The notes: generated by a model from the sequence alone, not told the origin. 64,000 nucleotides of DNA from Diprion similis (GCF_021155765.1 NC_060105.1:16649001-16713000), one strand, 5' to 3'; shown: positions 1-11,820, counted from the first letter of the stretch. Program-made: numbers and translations.

Positions 1-45
1 GATTAGTCTATTCCTTGGTCACTGTGCATTTTTTTGCCTATTTAT

Positions 46-215
46 ATTGGGACGTCGCTGCATTATTCTTTACACATTCAATGAATAATGCAAATTCTCC
101 CTATTGTGCACTATTTCAGTAATTAATAATGGACATCACTGCATTACTCATTACACATTCAATGAGTAATGTAATTTTCCCCATTATACATTACTTTGAT
201 AGTTAATATAGTGAT
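46..215. repeat. Two-copy tandem repeat, period about 81 bp
   Basis: The stretch around GCATTATTCTTTACACATTC at base 60 recurs with a few changes at base 141, followed in both copies by an ATGAATAATG/ATGAGTAATG-like stretch and a T/C-rich tail. It is AT-rich and has no open frame. The motif resembles the CATTACTCATTAC unit of the minisatellite at 716-1400, so both may come from one array. The rest of 216-715 is AT-rich with no gene I can support. Confidence 0.6.
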
Positions 216-715
216 AAAATGTGGCATAATTTGAATAATTGATGAATCATAGTTATCAATAATACGGTTATTTGAAAATTATTTAACTGCAAAGCTGAGC
301 ATACTCAGTATGATTTATTTGGGATGTTCCAGTCGTTACTCTGACGTCCACAGTTATATAGGTACTTTTAAGGAAATAATAAGACCTTGCCTAATAAGAG
401 GCAGATTAAAATGAATTATAAGTAGTAATCTTCGATATTGTCTTTTGAAAATTTTATATTTCTTAATCTGTCGATGTAGTCAATTAATCCATGATATTTT
501 ATATATTCTAAGTAGAAATAAATTAATTCGATTCATTAGCAAACTATTTATGATTTTTCAAATAAAATAAAAGTTGGGCCCTTCTGCTGTGTAGCCACAA
601 AATGCCATTTCGTTTATAAATTTTTGATAAAAAACCGAGTAAAATAAAAGATACTTGCCGTAATGACATGCTTACTAAATTATTTAAAAAAATAATAGAA
701 AAATACGACTATCGT

Positions 716-1400
716 TTACTCAAACCTATTACTGCAGTGATGATTATTGCAAGGGGAATCCATAAATATACTGTCACAATAATTATAGCCCATTATTTTG
801 GTAATGATTATTGCAATTCGAATCCATGACTCATTAGTTTGGTGACGGTTAAGGGAGTGCCCTGGTCGATGTCGACCTTGACTTATATATCTCCAAATAT
901 CGAAGTCGACGTATCTCAAACAAGATAAGAGGCCTCAAAGCCGCCTAAAAGCCGAACAAAAACACTCGAATGCATTTTGATTTGTCGCAGAAATAAAGAA
1001 ATAGTATAGATTCTACGAAATTGCAATAGTAAATTCGTCGAATTCATGCCATTTCTTCATTTCTGCGTCAAACAAAAATGCATTGAAGTGTTTTTGTTCA
1101 GGATTGCTTTTGGAATGGGGCTGTTAGCCCCTTTTTGTATTTGTGATACGTGGACTCCGAAATGCAAAGGTTATACGTCAATATCGAAATCGACCAGGGC
1201 ACACCCTCAATGCGATCCGAATCCATTACTCATTACTTTGGTAATGGTTAATGCAATTCGAATCAGTTACTCGTTACTTTGGTGAATAGTTAGTGCAATT
1301 TAAATCAATGATTCATTACTTTAGTGATGGTTAGTGCAATTCGAATCAATTATTGAACATTTGGGTAATTATCAATTGTATTATAATCCATTGTCAATTA
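716..1400. repeat. Minisatellite, period about 41 bp, split by a fold-back element
   Basis: On the right side four units follow one another from 1219, 1260, 1302 and 1343. Each has the pattern GAATC-ATTACTCATTACTTTGG-AATGGTTA-TGCAATTC with substitutions. On the left side, 740-850 holds two or three further degenerate units in the same orientation. The block between them, 852-1207, is a palindrome unrelated to the unit. The simplest reading is one array interrupted by an insertion. Confidence 0.6.
852..1207. mobile_element. Fold-back (palindromic) element
   Basis: The left end AGGGAGTGCCCTGGTCGAT is matched on the opposite strand by the right end (AGGGTGTGCCCTGGTCGAT when reverse-complemented). 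The match continues inward through GAACAAAAACACT and CGCAGAAAT to a centre near 1030, giving arms of about 170 bp. Two small open frames here (716-919 minus, 1046-1285 plus) are by-products of the arms. There is no transposase, so it would be non-autonomous. It sits inside the 41-bp minisatellite. Confidence 0.65.
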
Positions 1401-1577
1401 TTCAAGTAATTAAAAATCCTGATTTCGATGTATCACATATTATTTTGATATTGAATAATGCATTATTTTTAAATTAACAGTTTCGCATTCTTGATCACGA
1501 GCAAAGCTCGCCGATCCACGCGCTGTGTAACCTAGCCTTTAGAGACGCATAGCATATTAATACAGTAATATAGTACA

Positions 1578-1745
1578 GACGAAAAGACCGTTGCCTCCTT
1601 GTTGCACATGAATCTTTCTATAACAAGAGTAGGTTATTGCGTTTTCTCACGAAGCATGAAATTGAGGTTAGGGTCGCGTAATGTCAGTTTTGTTTGCGAT
1701 AGCGTATGCGCGCAGTACAGAAAAGACTGCTCTTAACTCCTAGTA
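1578..1745 (-). repeat. Dispersed repeat, copy 1
   Basis: The reverse complement of this block matches 26842-27000. Shared blocks include TTTTCTGTACTGCGCGCAT, ACGCGACCCTAACCTCAATT and GGCAACGGTCTTTTCG, separated by small insertions and deletions. It codes for nothing I can see. The family is unknown. Bases 1746-2640 otherwise hold no recognised gene, only AT-rich to mixed spacer that would be ABCA intron 3. Confidence 0.6.
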
Positions 1746-2649
1746 GTTAGAAGCACAGCCCTCCACGTCCTATCTAAATGCCTGTAAGCCAATTGGCACC
1801 TAAAGTGACGCAGCGGAACATGATTCCGCTAGGAGCGTTGGAAATCTGCTGATTCCTCGGGCGGTGGGGGATCTCATCCTTACCTTTTAATCCTTACCAT
1901 TCTTACGATCCTTACGAAGTGCGGTTGTTTTACAGATCAACTGGAACTCACCAAGCAAGCAGAGTGAGTCGGTCTACCAGCGCCGCCTAGCAGACTTAAA
2001 GGGTTGTCGTTAAAAGTAGTCTTTTTTGCATCCCGCGTATGCGCATTCGCAGACTCACTCTAGCATCATAGAAACGTGTGCCTATACAATAGCACATTTC
2101 GTAACGGGTATGGATACCGTTTTTTGACGAGGCGCGAGGTTTACGTATGTAACACGTGAGTTAAAAAACCTTAACCGTACGAGTTTCGACCCGTAATTTT
2201 TATCACGAGAGCAAAGACATTTCGACGAAGTCGTGATTTTGATGTTAGAGTGGTAACAAAGATATTGAAAATCTATTATCGACATCTTCTGAAGAACAAT
2301 CTGTTTTTCTGGGAATTCGAACAAAAGATGATTTTAATTTTTTTCTCATCAATACCTATGAAACATAAATATTCAATGAAATCTGAGAGTACGTTTTGAG
2401 CAGATTCTCAGGAAAATGGAACCTTTCCAAAAGATATTGAAAATAGACTTTCAATATTTTGTTCTCGCTAAAGAATGCCCGTTAAAGTGAATCGCCGGAA
2501 TACGAGTCTCTTTATTTCCGCGCAAAAACGTGTACAAATTCTTTTTTTTTATTCGGCCTCACCCTGTCAGACATTGTTGCAGATGGTTGCCTTTGTTGTT
2601 AGCTTTACAGTGAACTGTGATAGGCAAAATTTGGCTCGATTAAACTTAC

Positions 2650-2831
2650 TCCAGGCGGTCCGACACCGGCAAAGGGTTTTCGAAAATGACGGCCAATGGT
2701 ACGCTAGAAGGGTCACGCCAATAGGCAGCCTGGAGGTCGTCTTCCGTGTCGAAGATCATGAAGTTCAGAGGGATCTTCACCGGAGTATCCCACATGGACA
2801 TCCACAAAGTGTTCATGGAGTTGAGAAAAGT
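2650..2831 (-). CDS. ABCA transporter, coding exon 3 (extracytoplasmic domain)
   Basis: A TTTCCAG acceptor precedes ACTTTTCTCAACTCC and a GTAAGT donor follows CGCCTGGA, so the exon ends two bases into a codon. It encodes TFLNSMNTLWMSMWDTPVK and onward to SDRLE. It joins exon 2 in phase 0. The plus-strand open frame over the same bases (2475-2879) is a shadow. No later exon was found down to base 1. Confidence 0.82.
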
Positions 2832-5800
2832 CTGGAAAATAGATGTTCGACCTCAGTGCCTGATGTTGACCTCGCGTGAGCGGTGAGTGTAGGATGGGAA
2901 ATATTATGCGAAAGCATGTCGCGAGTGAAGAGACCGAAGTTTGGCTGAGCTTAGAAAAACTACTTTGAATAACTAAGGGCGGAGGGTGAAAAATCTTGAG
3001 CGACAGTGGAGTCGCAAGTCGCTATTGATCCTTTCGCTGATAACTTACAAGGGTCTCGGTAGTGTTGGGAACCACTGCGATCGTGTGGTTTTGCGTTTGG
3101 CTGAAGTCGTCGAACACGCCACCATTCACTCGCGGCGTAGTCATTGCTGGATAATTTGGGTTGGGTATCAAGACCTTGACGATAATCAGTATTCCAAGGG
3201 TGTAGAGCGGCAGAATGATCTCCTGTAAATGAAAAGTGTATATGTATAGAAAATGGATGAAATACGACAGAAATCCGAAGAAAAATGTGCTGAAATCGCA
3301 AGTCTGCGAGCTTCGGTGCAAGCTGACATGAGGAACGAGAGAAAATTGGTATTATAGTATTATCCTTCAACGGCAAAGCTCTCTGTGGCAAAGCGGGGCT
3401 TCGTTGTCACGAAGCGTTGAGGTTGCTATGGTAGTCAACAAGCGGCATCCGGCTCTCTTCACTCCGATTTTCCGCTCCCCAGTTTGACGCTTCGCACCGA
3501 AGAAGCCCCGGCTTTGCGGAGAGTTTAAGCTCTCGGATCACATTTGTGCAATGGTGTGACGGCGCGAAGGGCGGAGGGAGTGATGTCGTTCTTTGTAGAC
3601 ATCGTGACGGAGGACTCGTTCTACGAGAACCTAACACTGGGGATCGTCAAGATTTTGGAGGGCACCCCGTGCGTGAAGAATGTCCAGGTCGACAGGCGGC
3701 CAGGGTGCGATAGGAATGCTCTGGTGAGCTGGGAACAGAGGCATTGCTGCGTTATGCCCGACGACCTGAGAAACTTTTACGCGTCCATTGACGGGTTCCT
3801 GCTCACTTGGTCTCTCGAAATATCAGGTGAGACCTTCGCTCTTTGATGTGATCAATTGACTGCGCCAAGAGTGCTGGATCTCGGGTGATAAGTAATTGCA
3901 GCCACTTCTTTATTCGATGAAAAGGAGGAGAAAAGGTCGGGGGTTGCCAATCACGAATAAACCGCGATCGACCTTTGAGTCATTCGATATCCATCCAAAA
4001 GACTGTAGAATATCCAAATTCCCTGAAAGAGCGATTGCAGCTGAATAAAGAGTAAAACGTTTCCCAACCCATCTCCGGATTACATATGACGTCCCTAATT
4101 TCAACTATTTATTTCGAGAAGTAAATGATTCAAATTCATTTACGTGGTACACGTGTGCAAAATATTAAGATTGCCTGCACGACTCTTTGCTTCGTACCGC
4201 GTTTGTTGGTGCTGCAGGCGTTGTATCTTCAGCATGGTGCACGTTTAATTATTTCGTTGAGTTAATTCTGATCGACTTAGTCGCATGTAAAATTCACAAC
4301 CAAACCACAGGGAGAGGAAGGCGGTGAGCATACGCCAATACAGCTTTAGCTACAGAATGAGCTTAGACCTAAGTATGTAAGTATAGGACGGGTACAGATA
4401 AGAGGAACGGACTCGATGTTATTTTGAACAAAATAATGGTTTTTTGTTCCTGAAATATTTTTTATGAAGTTTTTGAGTATTCATTGTCAGTTCTAATCAT
4501 TGGTCAGATTAACCCTCGCCGCAACTGAATAAATTTTGAAGATATAGGGTAATCCACTGAACTCCAACGGACCTTAACGTTTTTGATCAAGCATTGGTAC
4601 CTAAGCTTTTCTTCAAAGTTATAGTATTCTCTGATTTAGCATTTTTTTTTAAATAGTCTTAGTTTACGAATATGATAACTTGACGAATACTCAATGTAAT
4701 ACTGTTTCGTAACAAAATCATTGAAAAGAATCGATTTCTGATGACCTAACCTCCTCAATATTTACACATATACACTATCTGTTACTGTAGTCAGAATATG
4801 TAGTCTGAATAATTATTCGTCAGCACAGACTAGACGTCAGGTCTGATCTCATTATCTTTAACTTCCGTTTATTGACTGCAGGGGAAGAATTCCCCCTGGG
4901 ACGCCTAGAAGTCGGAAGCTTAGGAGAGCTGAAGCGGTTCGTGGGCACGAAAGAGCAGCAATCCGAAGCGGAAGCCAGCCTCGCCGAAAACCCCGATCTT
5001 CCGTCGTTGAGCCCGCGTTGCAGACTCTTTGAGCTAGGCCACTGTGGGAACAGCAAAGTGTACCTCGCCTATGTCAACCCAGAAGAAGATCCGGGGATCT
5101 GGCTCCACCACGAAGAGTCTTCGCGCTGGCTTCGCCTCGCCGACGGTTTCACCAAGTACTTCCGAATGCTCCTGATCCACCTAGGTCTTCCGCTCTGGCA
5201 GTACTGTGCAACGGGTCTGCCCATGCCCACCTGGGTGGAGCAGATATATCTTCTCGTCGGGCCGAATCTCCTGCCAACTACCGTCAAGCCTTCCCAGTCC
5301 GTCTCGCGAACGCTGTGGAACGAGGGTTCGTCCAACGCAATCGACCCCGCGATATTTAAGAGCAAGGAGAGCAAGCAGCGGAACGCCCGAAAGAAGTAGT
5401 CGACCTTCCTCGTCCTTCCGAATAAAGTTGAGCGTCATCGACGAGACTGACTCTCTCTGTGTTGTCTCTGATCCCTTTTTCTCACTTTTTTCAACCCCCG
5501 CATCCGCGTTTGTACACTTGCCTGTCGGTTTCTATTCCCATTGAAATTGGACAAAGGTAGGGCCTTGGGTGGCGTGCAGTCGCCGATGCGGTCTTTCGAT
5601 ATTTCTTTTCTGACAGAATTCCTTGGCCTAATTGGCACGAGACTTGGTGGAAAAACTTTCTCAATAAATTGGCAAACTATGGACACGCGCTGACTTGGCA
5701 CCTTGGTTCACAGAGAGAAATATCCTCGAGTAGAAATATACAATCTTGTTGCTTCTCTCACTGGGATGGAATTGCGGATTCCGGTTTGTATGATACTTAT

Positions 5801-6956
5801 CTGGAATTCAATTTTGACGGATAAATTCTGGTTTTTAAATGGTCAAAGCGTAGAAATGCACGGTCATCTTTATTGCAGCTTCTCGTTTATTTAGAGCTCT
5901 CACTAGATACGTAACAACTGCTTGGATTCTTGATGGAAATTCACACTTCTTATCCACTTTTAAAGGTGTTGTGTTATTTTAAGTGGCTATGGTATTCATA
6001 GCAGAAAAGCTTTCCTAAAAAATGGATTACAGGAACATATTTCGTTACGTACGAAGTAAAAAATGAAATACATGAAATACAGTTAGCGGCATTACAATGT
6101 GATTAGTCTCACTATCTAACTAATGCGAGTTGTCTCACTATCTAACTATACGAGTTTCATACTTTTCTTGTGGAATGTTTTTTGTAGGCTTGAAGAGCGC
6201 CTGTAGCTCTGTTGCTGCTTTATGTGAACCAAAAAAAATATACTCATCATGGTAATCCTGATCGATAAATAGACGTCCATTAACAGTGTCTGGAACGATA
6301 CAATTGCTATTCTACCTACCAGGATCAATACTTTTCACTGCACATTAGCATTACTCTTCTAATATTGATAATCGGCAAAATGATTACCGTCAGTTTACGA
6401 ATCGTATAACGACCTCTCGTGAACGTAGGTGGAGTATCGATCCCGCGTTTGAGGAACATCAACGTTAGATGCCTCTACACAGTATGTTTCACTTTGTATG
6501 TATAAAAAGAAGCCAATATTCATATGCTAACGATGACCGATTGTACCAGACAGTGGTACAAATGAAAGTCCGATGGTTTGATAATATAGTTTCGTGACGC
6601 CTGCAACGACTACTTTATGTGAAAATTATTTATGGGGCGTAAAAATTTACCACAATTTTTAAATGGTTTCTTCCTCTCTATACAATGAGACGCATTTGCA
6701 GGCTATCCGCTAGGTAACTCTGTTTCATAAAAAATAAAGCAAATCATTACATAGACTAATGATTGGACAATGAGAAAATGGTGCGTTTGAAACCCAAACA
6801 AAATAAAGTTTAAATCGGTATCAGATGTGATACGTACCGCCGTTGTTTTTCGCTTATCTCGTTTCTTCAAGAGGAGATTCCGCACGAGCATTGCCCGTAG
6901 CTGAGACATGTACACCCCGAAGGATCCCATCCTCAGCTTGACCTTTGTGTCGACGT
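2650..6956 (-). CDS. ABCA-subfamily ABC transporter, N-terminal exons (partial gene)
   Basis: Three minus-strand exons join in frame: 6838-6930 (31 codons), 3049-3222 (58 codons) and 2650-2831 (60 codons plus two bases). All junctions have GT/AG sites. The joined start has a short cytoplasmic lead (QLRAMLVRNLLLKKRDKRK), one membrane helix (EIILPLYTLGILIIVKVLI) and the beginning of the large luminal/extracellular domain, including PVKIPLNFMIFDTEDDLQAA and YWRDPSSVPLAVIFENPLP. This layout is characteristic of full-length ABCA lipid exporters such as ABCA3. The nucleotide-binding domains are not in the window, so the gene runs off the left edge. A splice acceptor at 6957-6959 suggests an upstream non-coding exon, with a short 5' leader at 6931-6956. 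The family is fairly sure; the exact orthologue is not. Intron 1 contains TPGS2 on the other strand. Confidence 0.85.
3049..3222 (-). CDS. ABCA transporter, coding exon 2 (first membrane helix)
   Basis: A TTTACAG acceptor precedes GAGATCATTCTGCCG and a GTAAGT donor follows GAGACCCTT. The exon is 58 codons, phase 0 at both ends. It encodes the first transmembrane helix and then a loop with NHT and NTT sequons (possible N-glycosylation) ending VPNTTETL, as expected for the first extracytoplasmic domain of ABCA proteins. Confidence 0.85.
3583..3826 (+). CDS. TPGS2: TPGS2 coding exon 1
   Basis: This exon runs from the start codon to the GTGAGA donor and ends in phase 1 after ATATCAG. It encodes residues 1-81 and the first base of Gly-82. 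Its 5' end lies only about 360 bases from ABCA exon 2 on the other strand. The leader upstream (3420-3582) is fairly GC-rich and is a plausible promoter and 5' UTR, but I see no clear TATA box. Confidence 0.9.
3583..5399 (+). CDS. TPGS2: Tubulin polyglutamylase complex subunit 2
   Basis: TPGS2 is a non-catalytic subunit of the TTLL1 tubulin polyglutamylase complex, which adds glutamate side chains to tubulin tails (family knowledge). Exon 1 is 3583-3826 (81 codons plus one base, donor GTGAGA). Exon 2 is 4882-5399 (acceptor TTGACTGCAG). Together they give 253 residues against about 300 in human; the human Ser/Gly-rich tail is missing. Diagnostic stretches are NLTLGIVKILE (16-26), WEQRHCCVMPDDLRNFY (50-66) and DGFLLTWSLEI (70-80) of the SMI1/KNR4-like fold, RLFELGHC (129-136), and LLIHLGLPLWQYC (178-190). 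The C-terminus is basic (FKSKES...ARKK). ATG 3583 is the first start in frame and matches the family N-terminus. The whole gene lies inside intron 1 of the minus-strand ABCA gene. Confidence 0.92.
4882..5399 (+). CDS. TPGS2: TPGS2 coding exon 2 and stop
   Basis: This exon starts after the AG at 4880-4881 and completes the split glycine codon. It runs to TAG at 5397-5399 and encodes residues 82-253. The intron between the exons (3827-4881, about 1.05 kb) is AT-rich, with no other coding signal seen. Confidence 0.9.
5421..5426 (+). terminator. TPGS2: Poly(A) signal of TPGS2
   Basis: A canonical AATAAA lies 22 bases after the TPGS2 stop codon. It would give a very short 3' UTR. From here to 6837 the sequence is the rest of ABCA intron 1 and holds no gene I can support. 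A short doubled motif, GTCTCACTATCTAACTA, occurs near 6105-6147. Confidence 0.65.
6838..6930 (-). CDS. ABCA transporter, first coding exon
   Basis: The exon starts with ATG at 6930 (MGSFGVYMSQLRAM) and ends with AAAACAACGGCG before a GTACGT donor, phase 0. The basic KKRDKRK stretch directly before the first membrane helix fits the positive-inside rule. The ATG is the first one after the acceptor at 6957-6959. Confidence 0.85.
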
Positions 6957-7357
6957 CTGCAACAACGAAACGAAAAATATTTTAATCATGATGCAAAAAT
7001 AAGGAAAGAAAGCAACTGAAAAGCAGAGCTATAGCTGTAGACGAACTAGACTACTCGAGGTACCGAAGTATGCTACAAATGAGTCTGCTGATATTGGATA
7101 AATTTCCCGTCAACTTGCACCGCGTGTTGATTTCCAGCGGTTAAACGACCGCCGGTGCTTCATTTACACTCACTTTCTGTTTCGTTAACGTACGCAATTT
7201 GCGTGCTTTTCTGACTATTTTCCTCAAGCGGATCTAGATGGGATCTAGTCCCTGATTACTTTTGCCGTGAAACTTCTGAAACGTTTATTTTTTTTTTAAA
7301 TAAATTACTATTACATTTGGACTCCATCTTGTTATGAAGGATTCTTCCAATCGTTTC

Positions 7358-7563
7358 CCAGACAGCACAAAACTTGAAGTCGTCAAAAAGATGTATAAAG
7401 GATGTCTTATGCACAATTTTCTGTTGTCTATGAGGCACCAAGCACATCTTTTAGGAATGAAGATAACTTTCGGACACAAAGATTTCTTTTAGGCGCCAGA
7501 AAATGACGCGTAAGACATCCTTTAGACATCTTTTCGACGAGTTCAAGTTTTATGCTGTCTGGG
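7358..7563. mobile_element. MITE with 38-bp inverted ends, copy 1
   Basis: The left end CCCAGACAGCACAAAACTTG and the reverse complement of the right end (CCCAGACAGCATAAAACTTG) agree for about 38 bp with a few mismatches. The core is itself partly palindromic (AAGACATCCTTTAGACATC against GATGTATAAAGGATGTCTTA). A shorter relative lies at 36294-36439. No coding capacity; superfamily not determined. Bases 6957-7357 hold no other gene I can support. Confidence 0.7.
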
Positions 7564-7569
7564 TTGTAC

Positions 7570-10170
7570 CTGATGAAATTTAATCTATCCTTTCGCTGTC
7601 AGTATCGCATACACGGAGTTTTATTTCTCAAGGGACTTTATTGTAAGAGCAAGATTTAAGAGCGGGTTGAAATTTGGTCCGTCTATAGCTCTGTTCCACT
7701 AATTGTACAGCTCATACAGACATTTTTTAGTCCCGGTGCTTGATGGCATAGCTGTCACGAAACCATTGAGTGTAAGACTTTCGAATTTAATGCGGATTTA
7801 TTATCTTCAAATCGGACTTTTTTTCGAATTTTGGTTTATCGTTATGGGCATAAGTTGGTACTGGGGTTGAAACAAGTGTATCTTGGGATTCCTTCGCAGA
7901 AATGCATAATATTTATGTTTATAAGCCTTTTTTCATTGCAGTTGAAGAATTAGAAAAAAAATAATAGCAAAATATTCAAAACTGGCAAAATTATCTGAAA
8001 AAAACTTGCGTTCATCTGAATTCAAAGCAAAACAAAACTTTTGTATAAGGTTCAAGAGTTTTTGAAAATAGAGTCGGTTTAAAATATCAAGTTTTGTTAA
8101 CGTTTTGCCCCAAATAATGGCCCTCCTTAGAACGACATATATGCCTGTCACATTGAAAATTTTACATAGAAATCTTGACTGATAAGATTAAATGCTAATT
8201 TTACCCTTCAAACCCTTTGAGCGAGAAATAAGATACTGGAATATTTTCACTTAAATTAGACCAACGATTCTCAACTACAATAACGTTAACGAAATGTGAA
8301 ATTTTAAATCAAGTTTAATTTCCAAGAAACTTCAACCCGAAATGAAGTAAAAGAAAGATCATATAGGGGAGGGTGGGGCAAGACGGCTTCCCTAAAAAAT
8401 TTGGCCAAAAAATGCTGTTGTTGTTTTTTTCCAAATTATCGTAAATTTTATGTATTTACTTATTTTGAGGCCAATGTGAGCTTTCTGGAGCATGCCAAAA
8501 AAGTTGTCTCGAAAATTTTTTTTGATTTTTTTCACTGTTATAGATTTAGAGAATTGCCCACTATAAAACTAGGATTGAAATTCTTCAAATAAATAACAGT
8601 TTGACATAAGAGAAAAAAAAAAAAAGATCGAAGGAGACAATCGATAAAAAAAATGTGATCTTATGCTTAAAATTGAAAAAACTGATTGAATTGAAACATG
8701 AATTATTTAAAAAATAACCTTAAACGAAAGAGTATTTCAAAACAAAAATTTTGACCCCCTCATTTTTTCGAATCGCTTTATTTTTCAGAAAGTTATAGAT
8801 AAACGAAAAAAAAATTGAACCTTTTTCCAAACAATCCTTACGGGTGCATTTTTTTAAAAGAGAATTTGATAAAAATCAGGTGAGCTCCTTGTCATGAGCT
8901 CAAAATGAGAAAAAAATATTAGCAAATTTAAAAATACAAGGTCCAGCAGTCAATGGTTTGGCTTGAATGCCTCATATGCATTCTATGCTCGGTTTAAACA
9001 CTCTTTCAAAGAATTTTATGTCTGAAAATAGTATTTTGGTAATCTCAGTAGCCATGCAAAGGATTTGCAACAAATTTGAAGCTAATTGCTATGATACAAG
9101 TCGGCTAAATTTTATGACGTTTTCGAAAATGCGCTCAGGTCAAACGCAAGTTGCGAAATGTCTGAGAACAATATTTTTGGTAATCAAATAACAAAAACTA
9201 TGTACAGTTTCAAAATCAGACATATTGTGATGATGACATCTGGCTTTTTTTCACAGCAGAAATCACCCCCCGCAACTGTGCAAGGGTTCTGAAGGTTACT
9301 GCTCCCTAGACGCGTTTAGGCTCATCTAAACTTTCGATTATATGTGGTTTCATCCTTGTTGGGATGAGACATGGTTTTGGTAACTGGCTCTCGTACTATT
9401 ACGAAATTGCCATTACTGAAGAGGGCCATGGAGTTAATGACTAAAAGTAAATTTGAAAATTTTCATCTACTCTTTATCTTTACAACAATAGCAAAACCCC
9501 ACTCGAAACTTCAAGGTAGTAGTCTGATAACTTGGGTTGGAAGAATCGATTATTTTTTGCTTACTTATTTCGAAAGTAAAATATATTGAGAGTAAATTGC
9601 AAAAAATTTAGACGAATTTCGAAATATCGAACTATGTAAGTAAGATTTTTTTAAATGTGTTCTTGAAATTTTAAACGCGTTTTTCTCGAAATAACGGTCG
9701 GTCCGGGTAATAAAAAAATTTCTACCCAACCGATTGGGCTTAAATTTGGATATGTTATTCTACTCATCAATAGCTCTCGCAGGTACTAGGATTTTTTTTT
9801 CGTCCCTAACTTTCCATTTTACAGCCCGATGTCCGCTGAAAAAAGTCAAGTCACAAGATTTCTTGGACTCCCTCTCTCACTTCTTACGTAAGACTTCACC
9901 TATAGTTTTCATTTATAAGCTTCAAAGTGTATAAATATGAACACATTTACGATTGAAAAAAATTATTCTGAAATCAAAATTTCCACAATAACAATATATA
10001 AATGAAATTGTATATTGAAAATGAAAAAATAGATCTCATAGGTAATGGAATGTCTAAATAGGAATTTTTTATACTTTTTGAAACTGCCCTCTAATTTTCT
10101 ATGCGATTTTTGTTTCCTGAGACATCAGTGTACGGACATTTTGTCTCAATGGAAAATTTCTATTATGCAC
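7570..10170. other. AT-rich spacer without recognisable gene
   Basis: This stretch is AT-rich with many A and T runs. The only landmark is GGGGAGGGTGGGGCAAGACG at 8368-8387, a G-rich start that resembles the inverted ends of the element at 37318-38366, but I could not find a matching right end. The short open frames here show no family resemblance and no convincing splice structure. Confidence 0.5.
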
Positions 10171-10174
10171 ATTC

Positions 10175-10310
10175 CAATTTGTAAAATATTACTTAAGAAT
10201 GACTTTTGCCCCCCCCCCCCCCCCCCCCTACTCCGAGATAAGGTCATGTATAGATTCTTTAACCCCCCTCCCCTCCCCCTTGGGACCCTTACGTAATCAA
10301 TGAATTGCCC
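10175..10310 (-). mobile_element. Transposon end, family with GGGCMATTCATTGATTACGT terminus
   Basis: Read on the minus strand it starts GGGCAATTCATTGATTACGT, then AAGGGTCCCA, a G-rich block, GAATCTATACATGACCTTATC, a second poly-G block and a TTACAAATT-like end. Bases 40421-40540 show the same order on the plus strand. The poly-C run 10209-10228 corresponds to a GGGGG block in the other copy. Only one end is visible in each case. Confidence 0.6.
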
Positions 10311-10568
10311 CTAAGGGGGCATATCCGAGTGGGATATGTTAAAATTCGGTACTTTTTTATTTTAGTTTCTGAAAGTTTGAAGTATGAAGAATATTGCGTA
10401 TAAATTGCATGATGAAATTCGAAGAATTATCGAAGTCGTCGCCGATTCACCGAATTTTAAACTCGATTATCTCGGAACTACGTTTTCAGAGTCCGTGTTT
10501 AGGATGTCTCGAAAACGACACGACCAATTTTTACCAAATTTGGACACAATGTTTTGGTACATTTTGTC

Positions 10569-10735
10569 TCGTTCGCTGCGTATGGTTTTTTTTTTTTTTT
10601 TTTTAGTTAAATTATTTTTTTTTTTTTTTTGTGGTACAAAAAAGGTGTTAAATTTAGTCCGGAAAACGAACGTTAAAGTCAAAACCTTCACCGTTTCGTT
10701 AAAATAAAGAAAAAAAACTGTACGTAGCGAACGGC
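10569..10735. mobile_element. Short inverted-repeat element with poly-T/poly-A inner flanks
   Basis: The left TCGTTCGCTGCGTATGG followed by a T run is mirrored by a right A run followed by CTGTACGTAGCGAACGG. The inverted ends are about 20-25 bp with a few mismatches. Length and structure suit a MITE. No coding capacity. Confidence 0.45.
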
Positions 10736-11585
10736 TCATTACATTATATTTCAAGATCCCGTTGGAATTTTTTTATTTTAGATCAACCGACTGTCCAACA
10801 TGTACGGAACATGTTTTACACCGGCCACTGTAACAAAGCCAGGAGTGGATAAATTTTGATAAAAAAATTTCTGAATATACCTTAACGTACAAGCTTTGAA
10901 GAGAAAAAAAACTGATGGAATCGAATAGATATTTTTTTACATAAAAATTCTTGAAATTGAGCAATCAGCGTGTGAGAGTTTTATTATTCATAGTTTCAAG
11001 AACATTTCAGAAGTTTTTCATTGGAATCAATCACAAAATGGCAGTATGGTGCGTATATGTAGCAAAGGATCACGTTTTCAATCCGGTGACGTAAATTCCT
11101 CGGTCAATTTTTATCTGATTGACTTGAAATTGTGACACAATCTTCAAAACTTGTTTATTGATTTAACCTCACGACTGGATTTTTGATTTTCAATCTCATT
11201 TTTTTTTTACGTATAATTATTTCTACAATCTTATCTTCTTCTAATCTAATCTTAACAGAAAATTTTTGTTCTCTTAACATTTGGGCTATAAGATTGAATC
11301 CGAAAAGGTGTTTTTAACGCTAAAAATTTCTTTTACCTGCTACAAATTAAACAGTGATGTCGGAAGATGCGCCAACGCAAAAGCCCTCGAGTCCGGAGTC
11401 GTTCGCTACTTATATGCACCATGTCACTACTTTGTTATTAATTTCAGTGAAAAAATGCTAAAGTGTTCTTCAAACTAGAAATAATAAAGCCTTCGAACTC
11501 AAATTGCTCTAAAGTGTTTTATTTTCCTTAAATAAAAAATAAAAATCTCCTAAATAGAGGTATAACTTTAGACCTCACAGCTGTA

Positions 11586-11601
11586 CCCCCCCCCCCCCCC
11601 C
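11586..11601. repeat. Poly-C run, 16 bases
   Basis: An uninterrupted C tract in non-coding spacer (10740-11820). The spacer otherwise carries short open frames with no family resemblance. Confidence 0.8.
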
Positions 11602-11820
11602 TTTCGTCTCTAGTACACACGTGTTGAGGCCAATTGTCGTAGCATGTTTTCAATATATATAGGTTACATAGGTACTTAGTTATGAGCATTGTTGAATATT
11701 TTATTACCTCCTTGCACACAGCAGTTGATTGTTTCAATTCCTTATCGAACTTTTCTCTACACAGGTCATAATTAACAAACTGCAGGAGTAAGATTCGATG
11801 AATTTATTATATATTCTTTA

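Noticed and set aside
2475..2879. Plus-strand open frame of 134 codons
   Set aside because: It overlaps ABCA exon 3 on the minus strand. The minus-strand reading has splice sites and clear family motifs, so the plus-strand frame is a shadow.
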